DNA from: Styela clava
Taxonomy: Eukaryota; Chordata; Ascidiacea; Stolidobranchia; Styelidae
Direction of reading: 5' to 3'
DNA: 64,000 bases
NCBI RefSeq assembly: GCF_964204865.1
Contig: NC_135254.1
Location: forward strand, 14,947,001-15,011,000
Shown: positions 25,572-38,612 of the stretch, piece after piece
How positions within the stretch are numbered: the first letter of the stretch is position 1
Layout of the letters: every line of letters starts with the position of its first letter
Notes under the pieces: generated by a model
What the model saw: only the letters and a program-made list of their open reading frames with translations
Database searches by the model: none
What the model was told of the DNA's origin: nothing
Made by a program: the position numbers and the translations under genes

Positions 25572-28554
25572 ATGAAAAAGGGAAAAAAGGTAAGTAAAAA
25601 TAAGGTATTATTGTCCGGATGGGAAATTTGATGGTTTTTAACCGTTCAACACTACAAATAATGGGTTAGTCGACAATAACGTCAAAATATTCTAATATAT
25701 ATGAGCGAGTCGACGTGCAGTAAAAAGATTTCCAATAAGTTGATCAATTAGATATAAATTTTTGCATTTAGATTCCACGTTTGAAAAGCCATTTCAGAGC
25801 TAGATCTCGTGGATGGAAGACACGGAATATTATATCACTATTTCTATCCGGAATTATATGTTATGCATTAAGCAAACGACTGAAATTAAGCATTAGAAAT
25901 CATGGTGATTTTCCATCAATAAATTTAAAAAGGAATGAAATTGGAAGAACCAGAGTCTATCAAGAAAAACATGATTTATCAGACAATATGAACGCCATTG
26001 AAAACTATGTAATTCGACCTCCGAAAATTATCGTTGAGGACAAAAAAGATGGTATAATTGAAGAAATAAAAACAGAAAAGTTCAAAACGATTAAAAATAT
26101 TGACATGAAGCAAAAGAGCGCGAAGGAAAAAGTTGAGAACTTTTCTTCGTTAGAAGACACGCGACCGCCTATTATTTTAGTGTGGAAAGCCATGGAATAT
26201 CAAATGAGAAATTACAAGAAACATCTGGAATATTTTTCTCCAAACGAATGTGGAGGATGCCAGGTGACGACAAATAGATCACTTGTTAGAGAATGTTCAG
26301 CCTTGGTTCATTTCAATGCACCGGATTTACAAAAATATATGGATGTACCTGATCCAAAAACCAGGTAAGTTTAATTTTGTGATAAATAAATATTGGGGAC
26401 ATAGGGCATACATATAGAATGAATGTACAACCGGCTACTGATTGTCGTGCGTATAAAAGTATAAAAGTTGTCGTTTAAAACAATCAAATTTGAATTCGTA
26501 TGTTCGGGTCATGCTGATATATATAGTTTATATGGGATCCAACCTACTCGAGGGAAAAAGGTTATGTGTATGTAGTATATATGACCACAGAAAGCGCTTA
26601 AAAAAATGACACTTTTGCGCTCAAATGTGAGTTAGACTCAAGAGCGTAGCCAGCCCAAACATTTTTTGTATAATGAAGTGATACGATGATCACTCGTGCC
26701 TTTTGCTCCCAACAAAGTCAGATAAAAGTTGCCACTGATATCTAACAACATCTTATAGAATCGCTCTACACACGTACTTCGCTGTCGAAGTTATTCAATG
26801 CGTATAAGCGCGCATTTTCGTCTATTTCGTTTGGTTCATTTGGTGAAAGGATTATTGATAGCAAGTCAAGAAACGTCCGGTTTTCAGTAAATCGTTCGAG
26901 AATAGAGAAAAATGCTGTCGAAAAGGGCGTATGAATTTATGTCTCACCGCAAATGCCGTAAAATTGCATTTGATAAAAAAAAATGTTGAGTTTTTTTATT
27001 TTTTGGAGAGGGAGGGGGCATGGCCTCTCAATCCCGGCGGCTATCAATCTTCATTACAGGAGGTCCCGATACAAATAACTTAGTGAAACCGCGGGCCGCA
27101 CCTTCATTTAGCTTCCGTATCTCATTACCTTTACTCTCCTTAAATTGCTCGCTGCTCAGCAAGCGACAGCTTTGTGAATCGCGTTGCTCGCTTCGCACAA
27201 ACTAGCTGTTAGGACATTGTAACGTCGTAGGCATAGATAATACATTGAACGCAAAGAAATTGGAATTGCTCGCACGAAGCAGATTTAACTGAAATAAAAA
27301 CACGTCTCGTGGGGCGCATTTCGCCCGCAGGCCTCAGGTCTAAGCAACCAAACTTTTTCGAATGATGACAGAGCGCACCTAGGACACAGTGCCCTTCGAT
27401 AATAATGCCCTGAGCGCCCGCTTGAAAGCCATCCATCTTTAGTACGAGAACATACGTTATATACATTATTATTTCATATTGTTTTTCCAAAGATCAAACA
27501 CCTCACCCCACTATAATAATATATTTAATGTTGAATTAATATAAATATAATCCAAACCGTTGTTGTACACAAATTTTCGACTTAGGTGAATTTAAAAAGA
27601 AATGTCTCTTGACATGTATAGCAGATACGTACGGGGCTAAATATTTTTTTAAAATCCCGAGATGTATTTAAAAAAGCCCTTTTAAAATCTATTTTATTAT
27701 TTAACTAATAAATAAGTTTTCTCTTTTTCAGAAATCCCGACCAGATCTACGCGTTCTGGTCTCGTGAGACTCCATCAAAAACATACAAGTTCAGAAAGAC
27801 GTTACAAGATCCCCGATTTGATCCCATATTTAATCTGACAATGAATTTTCGTGTAGATGCTGATATCATAGATTATTTTGGAAATATTGAGTACGAGCTA
27901 AGATTTTTTCAAACTAAGAATCGGGACGGGATTTGGTTGAAGAAGATAATGAAGCGAAAGAACGGTCTTGCTATTTGGGCTGTCAGCAATTGCAACAGTA
28001 CATATGGCGCTACAGAAAGAATGAAATACGCAAAATCATTAATTGAAGCCGGACTGAATCTAACAACATATGGGGATTGTTTTAATAACAGATATCAATC
28101 GAGAACTATGACCCAAGAAATAATGCGGCATAGATTTTATCTATCTTTCGAAAACTCAGTTCACTGCCCTGATTATGTTTCGGAAAAATTCTGGAGAAAC
28201 GGCTTCCGAGGGGGAGCAGTTCCCATAGTTTGGGGACCCCGACGCGAGGACGTTGCTAAACAAGCCCCTCCGCATTCGTATATTCATACTGAAGACTTTG
28301 AAACACCAGAAAAGCTAGTCAAATATTTGAATTATTTGAATACCAATGATACAGCATATAAAGAATATCACTCTTGGAGATTTCGACCAGTTGACAATAC
28401 AATTTCTGAATATGATATTGAACCAAATCACAAATCAACACTGTGCAGACTTTGTAAGAAAATATTCGAAAAACCACGAATTCACAAAACGATTCCATCC
28501 GTTTATAAGTGGTTGTATGAAACACGATATTCAGATGATCTTTGTTTCAAATAA
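25572..28554 (+). CDS. alpha-1,3-fucosyltransferase-like (GT10), copy 3
   Basis: The homologous exons are 25772-26364 and 27732-28554, with a 1,367-bp intron at the shared phase-2 Arg codon. Where copies 1 and 2 have ATG, this copy has TTG (25781). An 18-nt mini-exon at 25572-25589 (ATG AAA AAG GGA AAA AAG, then a consensus GTAAGT donor) joins in frame to the acceptor at 25770-25771 and would give a 477-aa protein beginning MKKGKKIPRL. Basic residues before the anchor ('IISLFLSGIICYAL') are what a type II Golgi enzyme should have. The catalytic domains are complete: 'PPIILVWKAMEYQMRNYK', then 'FYLSFENSVHCPDYVSEKFW' and 'NGFRGGAVPIVWGP', and no internal stops. The start exon is inference; the rest is firm. 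If the mini-exon is wrong, the ATG may come from 23.3 or 23.95 kb. Confidence 0.85.
26640..27480. other. GC-richer inserted segment inside the fucosyltransferase 3 intron
   Basis: This intron is five to eight times longer than those of the other copies. Its middle (about 27000-27450) differs in base composition, with GGGAGGGGGCATGGCC, 'gaaaccgcgggccgcac', 'gtggggcgcatttcgcccgc' and similar runs. It looks like an inserted, decayed mobile element, but I cannot name the class. Open frames here (27020-27205 +, 27209-27490 -) show no domain. Confidence 0.35.
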
Positions 28555-30500
28555 ATTGTATATACTACTTTTTAGTGTCGTCATGAAGTAAGTTTTATAA
28601 ATACACCCTACTTAATCAAGCTTTACATTTATATAAACGATGAATGGATACGCAACTCTGACCTAAAAGATTCCATTTTTTCTAAAAATTGTGGCTCTTT
28701 ACGTACCATTGCCAGCTTGTTTACAGCTTATTTCAAAGAAAAGGTGTGAACTTGTCGCGCTATCGATAGTTTGCAATGAAAATAGAATTAAACCTTAAAA
28801 GAAATTTTTATATTAACAAGTGTGTTCATGATGAAGATCCAAAAATGTGAATACTTGGTAAATAAATCAAAGCGCAGTTATTTTAATTCATTTTACCATA
28901 ATGAAAAGAATTGTTGGGGCCAGCAACCATTTGTCCGAATATGAAAAGTAATGTACTACATGGAGAAATTTCAAATCGATCATGCCGTTCCCATTTTTTG
29001 CTTCTTCTTGTAATTTGATTGAAAAAACTCTTTCAATGCAAATACCAAAATGAATGTGTGCTTGCTTGTAGCAGTCAATTAAAAAACATTTTATCATTTG
29101 ATCGAACGCATTATGAAAAATGAATAATGCATTCATGCTTTTCCCTAGTGGGTTATTATTGATTGTGCAATAATAAATTGATAATGCTGGATATATTGAG
29201 TTAATTGCAATTGAGTAATTTAGATTCATATTTCATAAGGCATGAATCTTACTCATGGGCGGGCCTAGGGGAGGGCCATAGGGGGAACCGCCCGGCAGCA
29301 CGTTGTTTAATGGGATACAGATCCAAGCTGTAGAGTTCGCGTTATTACACATGTTTTTTCGATGTGTCTTTAAAGGCTGACATTACGTGTATAGTCTTGT
29401 GTGACTGGTTGGGTTGGTAGTTAGTCAGCAATGGTTGACTGCACTTTCCCGCCAATTTGCTCGTCTGGTCATTGCGTGATGTAGCGCAGTAATACAAATA
29501 TTTCACTCTCACTTGCTTTTTAATTTATTTTTATGTATAACAACATCTATAATTTATTTATACCTCGAATTATTTTTGAAGTTAGGTATGAGAGGAATCA
29601 TTATCAGAAACACCCCATGAGTAGTAGAAAAGTTTGGCACGATCCTGATCATACTGTATACATCGTTTTTTGCTGTGATCGATCCATAATATGCATAAAC
29701 TCATTGAGTACTATCAGATAGGTGGGAAGTATGATATGATCAGAAATCTTTGACTGAAAGTTAAATGACCTTTGGTACTGCTCAAATGATTGAGTTGGGC
29801 TGCTAAAAACTGCAAAATCTGTACCGTGAACTTTAATGGGCATCGACCCTATAGCTATATAGATAAACCACAAGCCACCACTGCAATCAGCGTAAAATTT
29901 ACTAACTTAACGTTTAATCTTTTTTTCATTACCACAAGTGATTAGAAGAAACCTCTGAATGTTCACCTTATTTCTGCATTAGTGTATAGTACCATCATGG
30001 TCCTCAGAGTTGGAAGACTCAGAACAATGTACAATTATAACTGAAGTAAAAAGATAGGAAGAGAATATAAATCTATAGATAAACAGCCTGCTTTTAAGTA
30101 ATGATTCCGTCATCCATTTTCATCAGAATTGCATTTACAATCGGTTTGTTATCTCTAACATTGTTTAAAGCTGCAAAACTCGGAACGTAGTGCATTGCGG
30201 AAGATATGCGTAAACATAAATGCTTGACACAGAAACTACTCTAAACTGATTTAACGATTTATTCTGCCTTTGGCCAGTAATACATTGTGAAAAATTACAA
30301 CTGAATCAGTTTTCGAAAATTGAATTGAAAAAAAAAATGGGTTTAATTGATGAACGAAAAAATGAATGATTTCCAGTAAAAGGATTATTTTCATGAAGAC
30401 TGAAAGTTTGCTCTCTAACAGACGATGTAGTTTAAATCAACACGTAAAACATAGTTAATGGCAAAAATTATACAAATTCAATTATGTTATATATGTGGAT
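28555..30500. other. intergenic between convergent genes
   Basis: This is the 3' flank of fucosyltransferase 3 (AATAAA near 28860) and the 3' flank of the minus-strand LRR gene. A short GC-rich piece at ~29255-29300 (gggcgggcctaggggagggcc) looks foreign but is too short to classify. No coding sequence was recognised. Confidence 0.45.
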
Positions 30501-30506
30501 TTTATT
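30501..30506 (-). terminator. poly(A) signal of the LRR gene
   Basis: On the minus strand AATAAA begins four bases after the TAA stop (30511-30513). If it is used, the 3' untranslated region would be only a few tens of bases long. Confidence 0.5.
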
Positions 30507-30510
30507 TCTG

Positions 30511-33500
30511 TTACAGCGCACTTCCGCTTGGGTTTTCATCGGCATTGTCGTAAGCGACGTTCTTATAGGCAATCTCTTCTTTTCCGTTAGATTCGTGACC
30601 GCCATTTGTCATTCCGGCTGACATCATAGCTTCTGAAATAAAGCAAATTATTACATACAGAGGTTAATCGCCCATTACACAACAATTAGCAAATGCACCA
30701 AGGCCTATAGCACAAGGATATATTTTTTCAAATATCGAATAGTTTTACCTTTCGTGTCTTTTCGTGATTTATACAAAATGACTCCGAGCACCACAACAAA
30801 TATGAGCACTGCTCCAACAATACTGAGTGAAATAATAAGAGCGCGATGCTCGTCCTGTGGTGTGGCAATGGCACAGCCCTCAACAAATGTAACTTGTGAT
30901 ATTTCTTTACCAATCTCTTCTTTTGGTTCGGCGCATGTTGGGCTATCAACTGTATCCGGATAGGTGTTTATGTAGTCTGCAAGATTCTGAAAAATCAATA
31001 TTGCTGAATAAGTAACCGTCATTATACTGATTTTATCATTTGCAGTGTGTCTTTACACGGGCAAGATGAAAATGAAATTAAAGGTGCGACCACAGTAGCG
31101 ATTTATCAGTTAACCGTAATCTAAAATAGTAAACAAAATTACACAGGCCGCCTAAGTGGTCATTGGTCATAAATAAAATAAAATTGGGACTTTTTAATAC
31201 GCAACTTGGCGTAATTCTCTTTACCCTCAAGCGAGACAATCTCAATGCCCCCTCACGAGCACGTCCTGTTGTCAGTCTACTCAAAATTAATATTGTGAAA
31301 AAATTATTTCAAATTAATATTTGTGCTCTTGTGTATCACATTAATCATATATCAGTTTGCGATTGTGATATTTTAATTATAAATTTTATGTGCGGTAATT
31401 TATCAAGTCTGTTTAATTTTCATATATAAAAAATCTGAAAATAAATAATTTTTTAATATTGAAGAATTTTTCAAAATCAAAAGGTCTATGAGGCCTAATT
31501 AGAGAATAGCGCTTCTCAAGCTCAAAAACAACATTGATGCAAACTTTTTTGCGCCCTAATTTCATCCAAACTTACTCTGCACACCATTGAGTCTATGATA
31601 ATTCGTGATTGTTGTTGGCTTCTGCTGTGCAAGTCACGTATTTTTTCCAATTGGTACACAAATTAGGTGTACGCACACAGTTTTAGTGAGTAAGGGTAGC
31701 CACGGTTCTAAAATAGCGGGTGTAAATAAATAAGTTTCATGAATATTTGAAAATATGTACCTGCAGTTTACAGTCACAATTCCAGGGATTGTCAGATAAC
31801 CTTGCGTAAAATCCAGGATTTTCCACAATGCTCAATGTCTTCCCACTCATCGTTTTCAATCCACCATTGTTCAAATACAATCCTCGCAACGTCTTTCTTT
31901 GAGTGAAAAATGCATTTTCGGACAAACTCATCAATCGACTGTTGTAACTTAAATCGATATACTGCAGAATAGGTGCGGATGAAAATGTCTTGTCGTCGAT
32001 AATTTCCATATTGTTGCTCTTTGAACAAAATATAAAACAATTGTTGAATAAGTATTGAGACTATCACAAGCGATACCGGGTCTGTTCTCTGTACGTTATC
32101 TGATTTTGTACAAAAGTATATACCCTCCATAAAAAAGGTATACAGCGGCAAAAGAATATCACAAATATTCTACTCACGCCTAAATGCAATTGACGTAATT
32201 TAGGAGCTCCAGCAAATGCTTCATCCTCGATAATGTAAATATAATTGTCAGTCACATTGAGTATTTCGAGATTTTTAGCATTTTGGAAAGAGGAGGCTCT
32301 GAGTGCTTTCAGTCGAGATTCTCGAGCATCGAACAAGGTTACGCCTGGTGGGATGATTGGAAGATAGTCCAATTCGTTACCGGATAGATCGATATAATAA
32401 ATATCCGGAGAATTTCTGAACACATCTTCTGACATGTTTGAGAGTTTGTTGTATGCCAGCCCAACATATTTTAAACTCCTGTAATATAAAAAATACTCGA
32501 TATTATAAAAATTAATCTTCCCGATATATTTAACCGTTACACGGTGTTGAATATCAAAACCGCGTGTAGTAATTATTTAAACAGGAATACGCGACTTTAC
32601 ATCAGAGAATAGCCCATTGCGAAGCAAACACAAGGACTACATCAAAATAGTTGTTGCAAACGGCCAAGGTGAGTACGTACGTACGTTCAGTACGTTAACA
32701 CAAATAAAAAATATTAATCATATTTTCCGATGAAAGAATATATGTTGTACAAAAATGGTATAGAATAAAATGATGATTAAAAGAAGCATGTTTGCTCAAT
32801 TGTACAGATTCCGACCGGATTTACGAGGCACGGACACCTGTCGTAAATAACAAGTCGTTAAGAGTAGCTGTAGGGATGGATATACGGCTTTAATCGCCAT
32901 TGTATGGAGTAAGTTTAAAGAAAACAACATTGTAATGTAAAAGAAAACTTCAATAAAGAACTATAATAATTCATCACAATACCAATTCAATAATAAAAAG
33001 CTGAATATAGAACTTACAAGCAATTTGCAAATGTGTCCGAAGATATTATTCTGATAGAATTATAGTTCATTGAAAATTGAATAACAGATACCATATCTGA
33101 AAAGGCGTTTGGTAGGATAACAGAAACTTGATTGTCGTTCATGTTGAAAACCTGTTTTGATCAAAAACCGTAATACTTACACAGAAATAATATATAACAT
33201 CGATATAAAATTAAAATATATAGATGAATTTATTTTTGTTGGTTGGCACTCATGTGCATTAGTCTGAAGATATAGTTTTACAGCTGCTTTAAAATGGTCC
33301 AAAGGAATTTCCATTGTCGACACTCTTCTCACGAAAAAAAGGTTCAAGACAACGGACGTTACCTCGAGATTTCTCATTCCTCTGAAAATTCCAGTTGGAA
33401 TATTATCGAAAAGATTATCATGTAGAGTCAGTTGCTTTAAGGTTTGTTCGGGTCCAGTGAACGCAAATATATCCCAGAAATCAATGCTATTATTATGAAG

Positions 33501-36500
33501 GTACAGGTATCTGGAAAAAATTTGGAGTACGTAAAATCAAAGTCTACGGCATCGACTAAAAACTAAATAGTTTTGGTTTGAAAGCGCTAACGTGGCAAGA
33601 GTTTTTCTAAGTTTATATTCAATAAATTTACTGCGCTGATTCATCAGCTGAACTGGTTAATCAAAATGGCATGGTGCCGTGTGTGTTAAAATATAGCAAC
33701 GCCATGTATGTCGAGGACATTTGACTCTGCTGAAGCATACTGCCTGTCATTTGACAAGATGGTATTTTGATGTGAAATTCATTCTCTTGGTTGTGCTGCT
33801 TAAGATAGCAGTCTTCGTTTCAGCTAATAAAAGCCTAAGATATGAACCCTAGTTGGGTTCATCAAAAGTGGTCTATCTACAGAGCGAAACTTTCTGTAAA
33901 CGGTAATTGGAATTACTTGCTAAATACCAAGATATTCCGTATATCAACCAATTAGAAAAAAAATTAGTATATATCATTGGTTTTATTATCATTACCACAA
34001 AAAGCACTAATCGTTTGTTGTTTTGCACGAGACATTTTTGTTCATGAAATGTATTTAACATGTACTTACTCAAGTTTTGTGAGATGAAGAAAGTCGTAAT
34101 TACGCAGTGATGAAATATTATTTCCTTGCAGAAAAATTTCAGTTGTACTTGGTGGAAATCCAACAGGCACCGCGTTCAACTCTAAACATTTCGTACATAA
34201 GTTAAAATTGAAAAAATAATCTTTATTCATCCACTCGAGTATTCAAAGTATACTCTTTGGAGCGATTTTTGGACGTCTTTTGCGCGAAAAGTCATTTGTG
34301 CGAAACCCCCATTTGTGCGAAACCCCAATTTGTCCACAAATCCCACTTTCTATGCCGAATCTAACAGATTGCCTTGAGTTTTGCTAAAGATTGCTAAAAC
34401 CCAATCTCAATTTCTATCTACTTTATTCAGTTGGTCCTTGGTTACGCAAAAGTACTGTTAACTGTATTTAACATGTCACGTAATGCCATTTTTGTTAAGG
34501 CAAGGCATAAAACTAGTTGTGAGTATAGGATTATCGACGTGACACCACATAGCAGTAACAAATCTGACAGCGGGTTTCCAACTTTATCGGGCAATGATGT
34601 TGTTTCTAAAGATCAAAATGTAAAAAATCTTTCAAGGATGTCTAATTAAAAAATAAAATATTTTCTTACGTCTGCTTGAACAGTCAACAATTGTTGTGTT
34701 CATTGATTTGATACAATCACATCCAAACGGACACGTTGTTTCATCAGTGTAATGTCGTTCTGGGTCAATCGAAAGAACCGACCTCCCCCTGAGATTTTCT
34801 GGCTCTGCACACACCATAGTTGCTCGGCCAAAACCAATACGGGGATGAGTGTTCATCCACTATTAAAGAAACGCAATGAAAAGAGTACAGTGGACTAACT
34901 ACTCATCTTTGGATAGTGGATCTCTATACATATAGATAATATAATTATGCTGTTGCGGTGAAGATGACTAACTCTCGTTTTAGAGTCATTTATATGACTT
35001 GAGTACGGAACAAAATAGAAATTAGATGATAAAGTAGCAGATTTTCCTACAAAAATGAGTTTTTGTGGTAATTAAATTCGAAATTGCTTAAAATTATGAA
35101 AATACTGCTAAAACACTTTCTGAGTAATGTGAAAAAACCTTACCGTGAGATATACTTGCAAACTTGAATCACATATCAATGTATTTATGTCATAGGTATA
35201 AACTTTTTCCAATTTATCGTTTCTATTAACAAGTCGAGGATTAATTCCAGTCAGGGCGCTGTGAAATATGAAAATATAGATTTGACCGTTTTTATTTTGA
35301 ATGCCTTGTAGTACAGTCAACATAACTTTTTATTTTATTTTATTTGAATAATGCTTTCAGAGGATTTGTATAGTGAGTTGATGAGATTTATCTACATCAT
35401 TCAAGTTTTCAGTTTGTTGAGATATATTCTCTGATTCTGTGATGCTGACTGAAAGAAAATGAGTAGCTTTTATTAGATATGAGTAAAATATGACTAACCT
35501 TCCACTCATGTCAATCATGGTCAAATTGGTGTTACCAGCAAAAGCGTCGACATTAATATCTTTCAAATTAGGATTTCCTGCCACTGATACTTGCTCCATC
35601 TGTTAAATAATATTAAACTTAAATAAAAACGAAAAGTCTCACAATATTTCCATGTTGGTAAGCTCGGAGGATAAAAACACACATCATATCCAGGTACTTT
35701 TAGCATTTTTTTTCTTTAATATATGGATATATCACAAGTACTTCGCATTGAATGCATTTCGTGCAGAACAAATATTAATCTTATTAATACAATAAGGAAA
35801 TGTAGGATAGGACATTCAGTATTCGACATGTATCACAAATATCAATTGAAATATAATGAACCGCATGAGGGTTCCTCGTTGCAATTGGTTACTATGGAGG
35901 CGACGAACGTCACAAAGGGTGAACTGATCGGGGGGAGTATGGCGTTATTTAGGCATGCGATGAGCCTGTTCGAGTAGGTTGCATTCCTAATCCTAATCTT
36001 TACAGAATTATACAACTTATCACTCTTTTGATTCAATAACTGATTCAATTGAATTTTTGTTCTAAAATATTGTTGAATAGGGGTAATTGCGTTCGTCACA
36101 ATGCTTTAGAATGAATACTATGACGCTAAATCAAGAAGAACAATATATACTTGTGCTAATGATTTGGTTTCTGCGAGACTAACTACTTATCCTTCTTCTT
36201 TGCTTTTGAGTAATCACTTAGAACAATATATATGTGTGATTTTTGACTCCAATATTAAGTGATAATTATGACCTGACATCATTGAATTTCTCATTTGTTG
36301 CGAACGCTGCTATAAGTAAGCGATAGGTAACTAATTTTCAGCACATATTCTACCGGAAATGTGGTAATTCGTTAACTAGTAAAACAAAAATAATGAAGAA
36401 AATATTGATGTAAATTCTCGTCGCACTTACGTAATCCAGTCCATTGAATGCACTAGCATCGACAGTCTTTATATCATTGTCGTGAATATATAGTAAAATG

Positions 36501-37709
36501 AGTTTTTTCAAGTTGGCAAATTTGTTCGCACCAATGTCAGCGATCCTGTTACCATTTAACCGCAAAGTTTGAAGATTTGGTAAATTGTCGAAGATTCCAT
36601 CGGGAAGTGCACTGATTTTGTTGGATTGTAAATACAAATGCCTGTAAAATGATATAATGAAAAGTATGTCGTCACTAGAGCGCCAATTTAAAATTACTTA
36701 CTGTTTCCCACTTTGCCTACGATACGGCATTGGTACAATTAGCAAGCAAATTTAGCCGGGAGAATGAGGACACCCATACCATCCAGACAATCTAAGCAAG
36801 TATCATATTTTCAAAACTATTTTAAGAAACAAATTACACCAAGCTGGCACCGTTGTACAAAACTTGGTATTGTATTTTGGAGTATTTAGCATCATATATA
36901 TACTTTAATAGCTATTTCGAGCGCTGTACATGCAGCTATTAGTTTTGTAAAATCAGCTTGTCAAAATCTGCATTTTGAAACATAAAAGTTCGGACATCTG
37001 GCTTTCAAATACAAAAATTTTCCTCTACCGGTGCGCAAGAACAAAGAAGCAAAATGGGCGAGTAAACAATTGCTAGTGCTCTATAGACGCCAGCACCCAA
37101 ATTCGTGAGTTTTCGGTATTCGTTTCCCATCTTGCTTCTTTGATCCATAGAGACTACTATTTTTATGAGGTCTATCGTTTAATTTGACGATTTTCACCAA
37201 CATTGAAGATTTGTTATATATATATATATATCTTACTTTAGATTTGGTACATTGGCAAACGTCGCTGGATCCAGAGTTTCAATTTTGTTATACTGGAGGT
37301 GAATTTCTGTGGTATCGGCATCGAAATCGCTGAACGTTACTTCAGTCAAACTTCTTCTAGCACAGTCAGCGATCCTCTCTCCCACCCAACCAAAGCAACT
37401 AAAACAGTAGGAGAATTTTTTCGGGTTATATAAATTTCTTATTAGTTATATGGTATACTTTCTCTTTCAGTGTTATAAACCTTCTTAATTTACACTCTTA
37501 TGAGAGATGGTTGTAATCGATTAAACATACCTAGTTATTTTTGATAAGTTATTTGACGAAGGTAATTCACTGCGCTCGTACATTATTTTTACAATAGAGG
37601 GTGAACTTCATAAGTTAACAATAACAATTTACCTGCATTGTGAAGGACAAGCGCTGGTGGACACTGTAAATACAGATATCAGAGTTAAGAATAAAATATA
37701 GTTCTTCAT
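30511..37709 (-). CDS. two-cassette leucine-rich-repeat transmembrane receptor
   Basis: Thirteen exons (37709-37633, 37398-37237, 36641-36431, 35599-35499, 35258-35144, 34859-34670, 34181-34070, 33510-33363, 33151-33018, 32478-32178, 32018-31761, 30986-30749, 30632-30511) all have GT-AG ends and matching phases, giving 722 aa. Order: signal peptide (1-20, 'MKNYILFLTLISVFTV...'); a first LRR N-cap (CPSQC, 21-25); about 6 LRRs; an LRR C-cap (~200-250, with C239 in 'CAEPENLRGRS'); a second N-cap (C265 on, 'CPFGCDC'); about 12 LRRs; a second C-cap ('NPWNCDC', C621, C641); a transmembrane helix (~652-674); and a ~48-residue tail with two Tyr ('YKNVAYDNA') ending S-A-L. It is a type I surface protein, so adhesion or ligand recognition is likely. 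The ligand is unknown. Several exons end between LRR units, as is usual for the family. Confidence 0.9.
34258..34340. repeat. short tandem repeat in an LRR-gene intron
   Basis: A unit of about 18 bp (catttgtgcgaaacccc) occurs about three times with small changes, between LRR exons 6 and 7. It is probably a neutral minisatellite. Confidence 0.5.
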
Positions 37710-38553
37710 TTTCTTCACTCTATTTCTGCAAAAATCTAATAAGAAATGATTCAAAGTACATTGAGATGTATGGTTGTTTATTTCGGTTCACAAACATTTT
37801 TCATTCCCACTTGCAAACTATTTAACGTCGTCCTGATTCGTGGGTGATTTTTGTAGACATAAGGTGGAGTGCCACCGTCTTATAAGATGGAATGCGGAGT
37901 TAAAATTAGTCACATTTACGCCCTATAAAATTATTGATAAGAATCAATATATTCGTAAGATTTCATCTTGGATAATATTAAATTAGCTAAAGCACGTTTT
38001 GACAAAAGCTGGAGAAAGCGAGAAACTGATCCTATTTTATTGTATACAAATTTCAAACGTGTCTTGTTTCATCGATATACAAAAATTTATAAATCAGGTC
38101 TTAGTAATATCCCATAAAACATTTCTGCCACTACTCTAATTTGAATAAGCTAAAAACTAGACCACGACCGAGTTTGACTTTTCACTTGTGTGCAAACATA
38201 TTCCTAAAACATTCCACTGGTTATCGTGATTCTGTTGCGCAGTTGAGTACAGAATTATTGAGTCTAGTTAGTTAATGATTACTTTCTTATGCATATTTGG
38301 ACAATTCGCAAAAACATGTTTCGGTATTGTTACCATACGTTAGGCAAACAGGTTCGTCAAACAAAAGGGTTAGGCTCATTGTTGTACAATTTCTAATGAC
38401 AAAGCAATTCTGCCATTATTGCATGGGTGGTAAATATTCCTTAAACATTTTGAAATTGTGTTCCTATTTCAAAGCCTTCAACCAATATATATTTATCGCT
38501 AATAAAACGTTTGCAACTAACACAACGTCATGTTCGTGTGTTATATACTAGAT
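37710..38553. other. 5' flank of the LRR gene
   Basis: The promoter of the minus-strand LRR gene must lie here. No confident TATA box or coding sequence was seen. An open frame at 38297-38551 has no family features. Confidence 0.4.
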
Positions 38554-38612
38554 CAGAGATTACCAACCTTTATGAAGCGAGAGCTTCTTCTTGGGTACCG
38601 ATTAAGCTAAGG
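38554..38612. mobile_element. left end of an older hAT-like element, split by a younger insertion
   Basis: CAGAGATTACCAACCTTT followed by an 'agcgagagcttcttcttggg' segment is a typical hAT-type left terminus. The sequence resumes at 39826 (ggtacaagtttgatgtacgc) after the inserted element ends. The right end of this older element was not found. Confidence 0.45.

Noticed and set aside
35723-35977. 84-codon open frame within an LRR-gene intron
   Set aside because: The minus-strand counterpart is equally open, no domain is visible, and LRR exons 3 and 4 join perfectly around it.
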